Below are positions 1 through 10,699 of a stretch of DNA of 64,000 nucleotides, piece by piece. The stretch comes from Hevea brasiliensis (lineage: Eukaryota; Streptophyta; Magnoliopsida; Malpighiales; Euphorbiaceae). Each line of letters begins with the position of its first letter. The stretch's first letter is position 1. Under the pieces are notes generated by a model that was not told the DNA's origin, ran no database searches, and saw only the letters and a program-made list of their open reading frames with translations. The stretch is from positions 71,847,652 to 71,911,651 of the forward strand of contig NC_079496.1 in NCBI RefSeq assembly GCF_030052815.1. Reading direction: 5' to 3'. Both the position numbers and the translations under genes were made by a program.

Positions 1-407
1 ATAAAGCAGTTATTCTTTTTGCTCTATCTCTATAGATGAGAATCTCAAGAATATAGGTTGCCTCCCCTAAGTCTTTTCATGGAGAATGTATTTGACAACC
101 ATATCTTTATAGTTGTCAACATACCTGTGTCATTACCTATCAACAGTATGTTATCCACATATAAGACAAGGAAAGTGATAGCACTGTCACTAACCTTCTT
201 ATATACACATGGCTCATCCTCATTTTTGATAAAACCAAATGACTTAATGGCTTCATCAAAATGGATGTTTCAACTCCTCGAAGCTTGTTTCAACCCATAA
301 ATGGATCGCTTTAGCTTGCATACCTTGGAACCATCTTGGGATTCAAAACCCTAGGTTATTCCATGAAATTTTTTTTTTTCAATGTATCCATTAAGAAAAG
401 CTGTTTT
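1..407 (-). pseudogene. Copia-B reverse transcriptase, C-terminal fragment
   Basis: The minus strand encodes the part of copia RT after the fingers/palm start, matching 3355-3735 of Copia-A and 50400-50800 of Copia-D. It is cut on the right by Copia-A, whose 5-bp target duplication GTTTT lies at 403-407, and on the left by the window edge. Small indels, including a long T run near 369-379, break the frame. The N-terminal remainder of the same gene resumes at 10346. Confidence 0.8.
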
Positions 408-2500
408 TGAAGGAACGGAAGCGTGAAAAACACAAGATTATACCATTGAATTCAAAAATTTTCACCTAGGGTCACAAGCACCATGCAAGATTTATTTTTA
501 TCTATTTGATTTCAATGATAAACAACATATTAAAACTCTTTTAATATGTTTTTGGATCTGTATTTGCCATTTAAGATTTTAAAATTAATCAGATTAATTT
601 TAGAACCCTAAATTAAATCAAGAACGATTACACTAACCTCTTGATGTGCTGCAGCGTGTCTGCGCATTTGAGATTCGTCTTCAGGACACCAGATGTTGTC
701 CCTCTAGCTTGTCCACACCAAGAACACCTATGGCAGCCCTTGAACAGCTTCTAAAGCCTTTTCTATTAATTAGAAATTCAAGTTCTGCCTTTTAAGAGAT
801 TAGAGATGTAAACAGGACACTAGAAACAATTTCTAGTGTTCTTAATTCAAGAGATTGATGGCTAATCTCTTTGAATTGATGAGAGATGAAGAGAAATAGC
901 TGGAGAGGCTCAAAGTGGCGTGACATATGAGAGGAGAGGCTGCTGGTTGTGTTTTCTTTTCATAACCCCACTTAAATAGCTAGGTTAACACATTAAACCC
1001 TAGCCACATGTCACCTTTTGATTAGCTCTAGGTTTAAGTGACCCAATCACATTGTGCCAAGTGTCAAACCTATATTTAATCTTGATTTTAATCATCTTAC
1101 ATGATTAAAAATATTTGGCAAGCTTATGTGTTATGCCATGTGTCACCATCTCATGGTGCCACGTGTCACATTGCAAAATGACCAAAATGCCCTGTCTTAA
1201 TTTTGAGTTCTTAACCCAAAATAATTATTTTCTTCTTCTAATTAATTTATATCAAATATAAATTAATTAATTAATCTCTATTAATTAATTTCTCATCAAT
1301 TAAATTCATATTTAAACACTTTAAATACAAATTTAATTTATACTACACATCCAATAATCTATATTTGGTTTCAAGTCATGCTAGGGACTTTGCAATTTTA
1401 TTGCTAACCAAATCTATTTAATTAATCAATTAAACTCTTTTATTTATTAATTAAATCATATTTAAATAGGTGATAACTTGTGTATGTGTGTGACTTACTA
1501 GGCTCATCACTAATTGGCAATGAGACATGATATCAACTCTTAATATCATCAGCACTCTTTCTTACCATAAATGATTTCTCTAAATCATTTTATGAACCTC
1601 ATAGACCATGGTTAACACCTAGCATAGCATGCCATGGCCACCCAATTAGTAATAAGATTTACCTTAAATGAACCTATAATCATATGTTACCATGCACTAG
1701 AATCTCTCTACAAAATCCCAACTCAAGCCGAGTCATGGTTTATGTCAAACTCCATTTGCTATGAATATTATGTTCTCTTTTAATTCCAGTTCTTGATTAA
1801 AAGATTTTTCTCATCGAAACTCTTTTCTCAATAAATCTATCTGTCTGCCAGAACTTGAAACATCAAGAACAATTAAATGAACATAGGATTTTATCTCTAT
1901 TTACTTAGAGGAACAGATTCCTTCTTGATCAACACCTACCTCCATATATAACTAGCAGGAGCCAACACATGCCCATATACCCATACATAGTACAAGTATG
2001 AAAGCGATCAAACTCAAACTACCTATATACAAGATAACTGTGCTATCTCAGGTCTAAAGATTATATGCATTGATATGATTTATGACAAAACATTGACAAG
2101 AGTAAACTCCATGTGCTTGTCATAAGTGTCACTGGTTCGGCCTACTTATCATTTATAAGTGCCTATCATGTTTGTTATATGGCATGAGACTCACCATTCC
2201 ATCTTATTTATATCTCATATAAATAACTTGGGAACAAACATGAGTACAATCTTTCTGGATAAGTCATGTCCTTATTATGAAGTATCCTCGATTGTGAACC
2301 TATTTATGATACTTTGTGCTAGAAATATTGTCACTCATATTCTTAACAACTTAAGAATAATATTTCTAACAAAATATCAATGGACCTTTTCTATTACACA
2401 TAAATATATTATATAAACGGAAAAGTGGAAATGCCTTTTATTATTAAAAATATGTACAAGATACATACTAAATGATATGCTCTTGGGCATACTACTAACA
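408..2500 (-). repeat. Copia-A 3' LTR (2093 bp)
   Basis: Begins TGAAGGAACGG and ends GGGCATACTACTAACA on the plus strand, so in sense it runs TGTTAGTA...CCTTCA. It aligns end to end with 8244-10345. It contains AT-rich AATTAATT runs (about 1230-1450), a G-box near 1160 and an 85-codon reading frame antisense to the element (2159-2416). Differences from the 5' LTR concentrate at CAG/CTG sites, for example CATCGAAAC near 1814 where the other LTR has CATCAGAAAC. Confidence 0.93.
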
Positions 2501-2514
2501 ATCTCCCACTAGCA
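2501..2514 (-). other. Copia-A polypurine tract
   Basis: Directly inside the 3' LTR. In sense it reads TGCTAGTGGGAGAT, following the RNase H stop codon by no more than a few bases. The same tract sits at 51621-51634 of Copia-D. It would prime plus-strand DNA synthesis. Confidence 0.75.
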
Positions 2515-4147
2515 CTAGAGCCATTCATTACAATACCTTAGACCCATCTTCTCAAGATGTCAGTCTAACTGAGCTTGTGACAAAGGCTTAGTGAATGGAT
2601 CAGCTGAATTTTTCAGCTAATGTTATTTTTCTGCATGGCTATATCGCCTTTGCCCAACTATATGTCTGATAATGTGGTAGTGCCTTTCTATGTGTTTGGA
2701 TTTTGGTGAGACCTTAGTTCCTTAGCTCAGATGATCGCTCCATTATTGTCACGCAGTAGTGGAACCGCCGACTCAATGGAAGGAACTACTGTAAGTTCTC
2801 AGAACGAACTTCTTTATCCAAACGACTTCCTTTGCGAGATTTGATGCAAAGAATATACTCAGCCTCAGTAGTGGAATCTGCAATCGTGCTCGCTTGGAAC
2901 TCTTCCAACCGATCGCACCTCCATTACAAATGAACACATATCCGAGGTAGACTTTCTATCATCGATATCCGATTGGAAATCGAATCGATAACCATCCAAT
3001 TGCAAGTCTCCACCTCCATAAATCAAGAATAAATCCTTAGTTCTTCTTAAGTACTTAAGAATATTCTTGTGACTATCCGATGTTCCAAACACGATTGGAT
3101 TGATACCGCTAGTCAAACTAACAACATATGCGATATCCGGCCTAGTACACAACATTGCATACATTAAACTTCCAATAGCCAAGCATATGGAATCTGCCAT
3201 CTTATCTCTTTCTTCAGGTGTCTTTGGAGACATCTCTTTAGAAAGGTGGATACCATGTCTCACTGGTAACAATCCTCTCTTGGAATCAAGCATGTTAAAC
3301 CTCTTTAACACCTTTTCCAAGTATAGACTTTGGGATAAACCAATTATTCTTTTCGCTCTATCTCTATAGATGCGAATCCCAAGAATATAGGTTGCCTCCC
3401 CTAAGTCTTTCATGGAGAATGTATTTGACAACCATACCTTTATAGTCCAACATACTGTATCATTACCCATCAACAAGATGTCATCCACATATAAGACAAG
3501 GAAAGTGATAGCACTGTCACTAACCTTCTTATATACACATGGCTCATCCTCATTTTTGATAAAACCAAAAGATTTAATGGCTTCATCAAAACGGATGTTC
3601 CAACTCCTCGAAACTTGTTTCAACCCATAAGTAGATCGCTTTAGCTTGCATACCTTGGAACCATCTTGGGATTCAAATCCCTTAGGTTGTTCCATGAAAA
3701 TGTTTTCTTCAATGTATCCATTGAGAAAAGTCGCTTTTGACATCCATCCGCCAAATCTCATAATCATAGTATGCACTATTGCTAATAAAATCCTAATTGA
3801 TTTAAGCATGGCAACAAAGTAGAAAGTCTCCTCATAGTCTATTCCTTGCCTTTGGCGAAACCCTTCGCTACTAGCCTTGCCTTATAGGTCTCTACCTTTC
3901 CATCAGAACCAATTTTCTTCTTGAAAACCCATTTGTTCCCTATAGGTACAATACCTTTAGGTGGGTCAACAAGATCCCAAACTTGATTCTTATACATGGA
4001 ATCAATCTCGGATTTCATAGCATCAATCCATTTTGAAGAGTCTATATCTGATATAGCTTCTTCATAGGTAAGTGGATCATCTCCATGATCTAATTCTTCA
4101 TGAGTAGATAACTCTTGTTGTTCTTCATGAAGAAAACCATATCTCAC
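2515..4147 (-). pseudogene. Copia-A reverse transcriptase and RNase H (frameshifted)
   Basis: The RT-RNase H part of the copia polyprotein, which copies element RNA into DNA. The N-terminal block (3839-4147) has the copia RT entry motif with KWVFKKKIGSDG and YKARLVAKGF. The next block (2865-3809) carries FLNGYIEENIFMEQPKGF, KLKRSTYGLKQ and the catalytic LYVDDILL. RNase H follows, with SDIDDRKSTS, down to a TAG at 2515-2517. There is a frame break between 3809 and 3839, and the segment below 2865 is out of frame. The break near 3735 changes the usual MDVKTAFLNG into a non-canonical start. Confidence 0.85.
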
Positions 4148-4337
4148 CGTGGGTGAGATACCGGTTGTTCTACGAGGAACAGTGTAGATGTTTCATCAAT
4201 GGGTATAGGTTGACTAGATGGATCTATATCCATCGATGCATTGGTTGGTCGAATTCTCCAATTCTAACTCTATTTGCCTTCCTTTGCCTCCTTCTTGAAC
4301 AAACGTTGTTCAAGAAATGTGGCATCTCTACTTATCA

Positions 4338-5105
4338 CAACCTTTGTGAAGTAGGCAAATAAAAATAATATCCAAAACTATCTTTTGGATATCCAACAAA
4401 TCGACCTTTTACGATCCGGTCTCCAATTTATCGGTGTTCACTTTTTGATATAAGTTGGACAACCCCAAATCTTAACATGCTTAAGACTTGGTTTTCTTCC
4501 ATGCCATATCTCATAAGGTGTGGAAGAAAGCGATTTTGATGGAATCCTATTCGAATATATAAAGTCGATTCTAATGCAAATCCCCAAAAGGAGATTGGCA
4601 TATCAAGATAGCTCATCATACTACGTACCATATCCAATAGGGTACGATTTCTCCTTTCAGATACACCATTCACCGTGGCGTTCTCGGAGGAGTCACCGAG
4701 AAACAATGCCATGCTCTCTCAAGTATTCATCAAATTCAAGATCAAATATTCACCTCCACGATCCGATCGAAGAGCTTTAATATTTTTTCTGTTTGATTTT
4801 CTACTTGATTTAAATTCTTTGAACTTTTCAAAGGATTCATGTTTGTATTTCATCAAATACAAATACCCAAACCTTGATTTATCATCAAGAAAGGTAATAA
4901 AATAATGAAAACCCCTTCTAGCCATTTCTTTAAACGGACCACATACATCACTATGTATTAGTTCCAAAATATTTTCATCTCTTAGCCATTGTCCAACAAA
5001 GGGTGATCTAGTCATTTTGCCTTGAAGGCAAGATTCACAAGATGTATTAGGCTCAGAGCACAATGAGGATATAATCCCCATTATCTACAATTTTGCAATC
5101 AGATC
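4338..5105 (-). pseudogene. Copia-A integrase (frameshifted)
   Basis: The DDE integrase region. In 4719-5081 the first catalytic Asp is in HSDVCGPFKEM and the second in LRSDRGGEY; the third (Glu) is in GVSERRNRTLLDM in a different frame (4428-4712). The frame change between them lies at 4670-4720, where several CTG/CAG of the sister copies read CCG or CGG here. The following linker (PYEIWHGRKPS-type motif) is also shifted. All three acidic residues are encoded, so loss of function may be recent or only apparent. Confidence 0.83.
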
Positions 5106-5635
5106 TTACGCAACATGACATAACCTTAAGTGCCAAATATATTTTGAACTTGAGTTGGTTTTCACCATGGCATTGTATTCTTTTAGATCACTTGCATTCA
5201 TTTTGTGTTTGTCATTATTATCCAAATAATAAAGACCATCATTCATATAACCCGAACCAACATATTTATTTCCAAAATAAATATTGCAAACATCATCTGT
5301 GAACTGAAATTCATAGCCATTTCTAGTCAAACTAGATATAGAAATGATGTTCTTAAAAGAATCAGGTACATATAAAATATTATCCAAACACAAAACATGT
5401 CCAAACATGTAAAAAGATTTAGATCCTATGGCTAAAGCTTCAACAGTTGAGCCATTGCCAATCCGGACTCTAATATCTTGAGAATGCAAGCTGCTACTGT
5501 TTGCTAGTTCCTGCATATCTTTAGAAATGTGAGAACTGGCACCAGTATCTAAAACCCAAGTCAGAGATGAACTATAAGTATCATCGAATCTAAATAACAA
5601 GATATGGACATACCTTAGAAGGTGTATCCTTCTTG
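5106..5635 (-). pseudogene. Copia-A protease and GAG_pre-integrase region
   Basis: A 164-codon open stretch (5106-5600) holds the retropepsin active site WVLDTGASSHIS (the DTG triad), then a basic region and the GAG_pre-integrase start YIWHLRLCHVA. The protease matures Gag and Pol. It is in frame across the active site but separated by frameshifts from gag (around 5600-5640) and from integrase (around 5085-5105). This is one of two copies in the window, with Copia-C, that keep the DTG in an open frame; Copia-D lacks the region. Confidence 0.87.
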
Positions 5636-5639
5636 TCCT

Positions 5640-6464
5640 TCAGAGAAGCAAGATACTCAGGCGGTTCCTTTTCCAGTGCCCATCCTTTTGGCAAAGGGAA
5701 ACACTTTCCTTTGCCTTCATCGCCTTTAGTCTTCCTTTCTGCTTAGCTATTTTCTTGAAGGACCAGAATCTGAGGTTTCTTTTTCTTATTGCCTTTCTTC
5801 TTGTTGGACTTTCCAGCAGAAGAAGATGCAACCAAAGCTACCTCTTTTCCTTTATTGCACGGCATATTCTTTTGGGCAATAACCAGATGTTGAGTAATTC
5901 AGCTAAGGTGCATTCCTGTTTAGTCATATGGAAATTTGTCACAAAATTCCCAAAAGACTCAGGAAGGGACTGAAGGATCAAATCCGTCTGTAGTTGGAAA
6001 TCCATGTTGAAGTCAAGATGTTCCAACTGCTCAATCAGTCGAATCATCTTGTGGACATGATCCCCAACATTCTGTCCCTTAGACATCCTCATACTGAATA
6101 GCTGTCTAGATATCTCATACCTAGCATTCTCTTTGTGCTCACCATACAACTCTTGTAGGTGAAGGAGGATTTCACTCGCACTGCATGTTCTCATGTTGCT
6201 TCTGTAACTCATTACTCATGGAAGCAAGCATGTAACACTTAGCTCTCATATCATGCTCCTTCCACTTGTCCAAAGTTTCATGTTCCTCTTGTGTGGCCTC
6301 TGGAGGTAAGGGACAGAACATTTGAATCTAGAACATATCCTATATGTTCAAGGTTCAAGACAAGTTTCAAATTTCTTAGCCAATCGCATGATTAGGTCCT
6401 GTCAACTGTTGTGATCAAGTATGCTTGCAAGGATATTAGATGGTGGTGGTTGTTTTGTGCTCAT
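5640..6464 (-). pseudogene. Copia-A gag (nucleocapsid region broken)
   Basis: The Gag capsid-like protein, starting at the ATG at 6464 and matching the start of Copia-C gag (MSTPQPPSSNILAS). The main readable part, 5838-6212, carries the family pattern ASEILLHLQELYGEH and GQNVGDHVHKMIRLIEQLEH. The C terminus (5640-5831) is lysine-rich and includes half of a CCHC zinc knuckle (CQKDGHWKRN), whose first cysteine is in another frame. Frameshifts near 6190-6330 and 5835. Confidence 0.82.
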
Positions 6465-7644
6465 TTTTATCGTAAAATTAATCGCAGAAAATAACTTGAT
6501 TAATTAGTAAACGTATCATGTAATTAACCAAAATGATTATGGTCTTTTAATCAAATTGGTCCTCCCACTAACTTAGCGAATCCTACACTTCCAAAGTAGA
6601 AAGCGGAAATCCTAGTTGGATGGATTTCTAGTGGGTGATTGAATTCTTATAATTCTATTGATCATCCTCGGTACATCCATTATTGGAATTACGATAAACT
6701 ATAAGTGAGCAACTCCTTGCCCATCACATCTCATGTGAGGTTCAACTTTTTTACTAGCCCCTAATGCTCAAAATCTCAGTACATCCAATATTGACTTATC
6801 TTGCATTAGTTAAGTTGATCCCATTGAGCGATAATTATGCAAATAATTTTAATGTCCTCAGGTACATCCAATATTGGCCACCAAACCATTTACATATTTA
6901 CAACATCTCATGCTTAACAATTATTCTTAAGAAAATCTCTTAAATTAATTGCATCTCATGCAACTATTTAAAATTTCTTAAAATAATTGCCCCAATGGAG
7001 GGCTTATGTTATAATTACTTTAATTATAGCATTTCCAACTTAATCATTTGTTTGGAAGATTTTATAGCCATCCTAATTACTATTAAGGTCTCACTTTGCA
7101 CATTATCCATTTAGCATGCATATATCATATAATTGCATACATTCCCATACATCTCATGCATTCATGGATAAGCAATAAATATGGTATGATCATGGACTTT
7201 CTAAGGGATTCAATTCTGAGCCACCAAGAATTGAATCAGGGCATTCCTAGGTGCATTTCATTCATTCATTTTACAAGAGTTGCTGAAGGAGTACATAATC
7301 AACACTTGATATTGAATTCCTCCCACCGTCCCACCAATGCTCTTGACCTCCTTGAACTTCTTGCAATCCAATATTACGTAGTAATCCTTGGCATACCAAG
7401 GCGAATTTACAAGAACTTAAATAAATGAAATTACAACCCAAAAATATTACAAACTTAATAATACATGCCCAAAATAAATTAAAATAAATTAATTAATTTA
7501 CAATCCCAAAGAAACATAAAAGAAATAAATCCAATCACATTGGTCTTTTATAGTCCATGATCATCCATCATGCATATCACTATTTAACAATAAAATAAAA
7601 CATACATACTTAAATTAAATTGAATATCTCATATTCAACTTAAA

Positions 7645-7985
7645 ATTCCAGATTTGAATATGATTCAAATAAATTTAAAAATTCAGATTTGAATCTCATT
7701 CAAACAAATTTAAAAATTCAGATTTGAATCACATTCAAACAACTTCAAAAATTCAGATTTGAATCACATTCAAACATTTTTTAAAAAATCAGATTTGAAT
7801 GACATTCAAATATTTTTTAAAAAATCAGATCTGAATTTTATTGAATCAATTTTAAAAAACCAGATTTAAATATGATTCAAACAACTTTAAAAATTCAGAT
7901 TTGAATCTCATTCAAACAACTTTTAAAATTCAGATTTGAATCACATTCAAACAATTTTTAAAATTCTGATTTGAATCATAATTTA
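7645..7985 (-). repeat. Leader minisatellite, about 10 units of about 35 bp
   Basis: A tandem array with consensus around CAGATTTGAATCACATTC followed by AAACAA and an A/T spacer. Each unit contains the dyad TTTGAATCACATTCAAA (7-bp arms, CAC spacer). Equivalent arrays lie at about 16365-16680 (B), 25450-25580 (C, shortest) and 46540-46895 (D), so the repeat belongs to the family and varies in copy number. Confidence 0.88.
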
Positions 7986-8227
7986 ATTGTGTGATTAAAA
8001 CAACTAATTAAACACTTTAATTAGTCAAAGAATAGGCCTTAGATCATACAACAATTGCAGAATTAAAAGCCAAACCTTGAATCACCCATGGAACCATTTT
8101 TGCCACCAATGGTGGCTTCTCCATGTGTGACGCCACATCTCATGATCCAACCAGCAATGAATCTCTTGATCTCATGATCAAACACACAATTAAATTATAT
8201 AATCAACAATCTAAATGGCAAATATAG

Positions 8228-8241
8228 TGGCTCTGATACCA
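8228..8241 (-). other. Copia-A primer-binding site (tRNA-iMet)
   Basis: In sense TGGTATCAGAGCCA, complementary to the 3' end of plant initiator tRNA-Met, placed 2 bp inside the 5' LTR. The same site is seen in B (about 16921-16934) and D (46284-46297). Confidence 0.92.
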
Positions 8242-8243
8242 AT

Positions 8244-10345
8244 TGAAGGAACGGAAGCGTGAAAAACACAAGATTATACCATTGAATTCAAAAATTTTCA
8301 CCTAGGGTCACAAGCACCATGCAAGATTTATTTTTATCTATTTGATTTCAATGATAAACAATATATTAAAACTCTTTTAATATGTTTTTGGATCTGTATT
8401 TGCCATTTAAGATTTTAAAATTAATCAGATTAATTTTAGAACCCTAGATTAAATCAAGAACGATTACACTAACCTCTTGATGTGCCGCAATGTCTCACAA
8501 GATTTGAGATTCGTCTTGAGACACCAGATGTTGTCCCTCTAGCTTGTCCACACCAAGAACACCTATGGCAGCCCTTGAACAGCTTCTAAAGCCTTTTTTA
8601 TTAATTAGAAATTCAAGTTCTGCCTTTAAGAGATTAGAGATGTAAACAGGACACTAGAAACAATTTCTAGTGTTCTTAATTCAAGAGATTGATGGCTAAT
8701 CTCTTTGAATTGATGAGAGATGAAGAGAAATAGCTGGAGAGGCTCAAAGTGGCGTGACATATGAGAGGAGAGGCTGCTGGTTGTGTTTTCTTTTCATAAC
8801 CCCACTTAAATAGCTAGGTTAACACATTAAACCCTAGCCACATGTCACCTTTTGATTAGCTCTAGGTTTAAGTGACCCAATCACATTGAGCCAAGTGTCA
8901 AACCTATATTTAATCTTGATTTTAATCATCTTACATGATTAAAAATATTTGGCAAGCTTATGTGTTATGCCATGTGTCACCATCTCATGGTGCCACGTGT
9001 CACACTGCAAAATGACCAAAATGCCCCTGTGTCTTAATTTTGAGTTCTTAACCCAAAATAATTATTTTCTTCTTCTAATTAATTTATATCAAATATAAAT
9101 TAATTAATTAATCTCTATTAATTAATTTCTCATCAATTAAATTCATATTTAAACACTTTAAATACAAATTTAATTTATACTACACATCCAATAATCTATA
9201 TTTGGTTTCAAGTCATGCTAGGGACTTTGCAATTTTATTGCAAACCAAATCTATTTAATTAATCAATTAAACTCTTTAATTAATTAATTAAATCATATTT
9301 AAATAGGTGATAACTTGTGTATGTGTGTGACTTACTAGGCTCATCACTAATTGGCAATGAGACATGATATCAACTCTTAATATCATCAGAACTCTTTCTT
9401 ACCATAAATGATTTCTCTAAATCATTTTATGAACCTCATAGACCATGGTTAACACCTAGCATAGCATGCCATGGCCACCCAATTAGTAATAAGATTTACC
9501 TTAAATGAACCTATAATCATATGTTACCATGCACTAGAATCTCTCTGTTACAAAATCCCAACTCAAGCTGGAGTCATGGTTTATGTCAAACTCCATTTGC
9601 TATGAATATTATGTTCTCTTTTAATTCCAGTTCTTGATTAAAAGATTTTTCTCATCAGAAACTCTTTTCTGAATAAATCTATCTGTCCTAGCCAGGAACT
9701 TGAAACATCAAGAACAATTAAATGAACATAGGATTTTATCTCTATTTACTTAGAGGAACAGATTCCTTCTTGATCAACACCTACCTCCATATATAACTAG
9801 TAGGAGCCAACACATGCCCATATACCCATACATAGTACAAGTATGAAAGCAGTATCAAACTCAAACTACCTATATACAAGATAAGCTGCTATATCTCAGT
9901 CTAAAGATTATATGCACGATATGATTTATGACAAAACATTGACAAGAGTAAACTCCATGTGCTTGTCATAAGTGTCACCAGTTGGCCTACTTATCATTTA
10001 TAAGTGCCTATCATGTTTGTTATATGGCATGAGACTCACCATTCCATCTTATTTATATCTCATATAAATAACTTGGGAACAAACATGAATACAATCTTTC
10101 TGGATAAGTCATGTCCTTATTATGAAGTATCCTCGATTGTGAACCTATTTATGATACTTTGTGCTAGAAATATTGTCACTCATATTCTTAACAACTTAAG
10201 AATAATATTTCTAACAAAATATCAATGGACCTTTTCTATTACACATAAATATATTATATAAACGGAAAAGTGGAAATGCCTTTTATTATTAAAAATATGT
10301 ACAAGATACATACTAAATGATATGCTCTAGGGCATACTACTAACA
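8244..10345 (-). repeat. Copia-A 5' LTR (2102 bp)
   Basis: The plus strand starts TGAAGGAACGG and ends CATACTACTAACA, followed by target duplication GTTTT (10346-10350). It keeps an ABRE/G-box (GCCACGTGT at 8992-9000) upstream, in sense, of a TATA-like CTATTTAAG. It contains the antisense 85-codon frame (10004-10261). One CTG to CG difference is visible at 9913-9923 (GCACGATATG against GCACTGATATG in other copies). Confidence 0.93.
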
Positions 10346-10699
10346 GTTTTGACATCCATTTGCTAAATCTCATAATCATAGTATGCAGCTATTGCTAATA
10401 GAATCCTAATTGATTTAAGCATGGCAACAGGCGAGAAAGTCTCCTCATATTCAACTCCTTGCCTTTGGCGAAACCCTTTCGATACTAGCCTTGCCTTATA
10501 GGTCTCTACCTTTCCATCAGAACCAATTTTCTTCTTGAAAACCCATTTGTTCCCTATAGGTACAATACCTTCAGGTGGGTCACCAAGATCCCAAACTTGA
10601 TTCTTATGCATGGAATCAATTTCAGATTTCATAGCATCAATCCATTTTGAAGAGTCTATATCTGATATAGCTTCTTCATAGTTAAGTGGATCATCTCCA
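10346..10699 (-). pseudogene. Copia-B reverse transcriptase, N-terminal fragment
   Basis: Continues Copia-B RT interrupted at 407. Minus-strand translation contains KWIDAMKSEIDSMHKNQVWDL, KWVFKKKIGSDG and TFSPVAMLKSIRILLAIAAYY, the conserved start of copia RT. The frame is open across the fragment. The right edge is the CTCCA target duplication (10695-10699) of the solo LTR; the left edge is the GTTTT duplication of Copia-A. Confidence 0.86.

Larger units (their letters stand above)
6465..8243 (-). other. Copia-A untranslated leader
   Basis: A non-coding interval between primer-binding site and gag. It carries three spaced copies of a motif like TCAGGTACATCCA (6666, 6774, 6856), a purine-rich middle and a minisatellite (7645-7985). 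Short open frames inside it are not conserved in register among the four copies. By position it should hold the packaging and dimerisation signals, but that is inference. Confidence 0.75.
408..10345 (-). mobile_element. Copia-A, complete Ty1/copia element (9.9 kb)
   Basis: A full-length minus-strand element: 3' LTR 408-2500, polypurine tract, RNase H/RT, integrase, protease, gag, a 1.8 kb leader, primer-binding site and 5' LTR 8244-10345. It is flanked by a perfect 5-bp target duplication GTTTT (403-407 and 10346-10350) and interrupts the RT gene of Copia-B. Element ends are TG...CA on both sides. The polyprotein is split by many small frameshifts, several at CAG/CTG positions and possibly artefactual. 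Clade assignment (Tork/Angela-like) is tentative. Confidence 0.93.

Noticed and set aside
7096..7428. 110-codon plus-strand frame in the Copia-A leader (similar on the minus strand at 47183-47434)
   Set aside because: Antisense to the element, breaks at different places in other copies, and has no codon-level conservation.
8228..8241. tRNA gene signal
   Set aside because: Only the 3'-end complement of tRNA-iMet is present; it is a primer-binding site.
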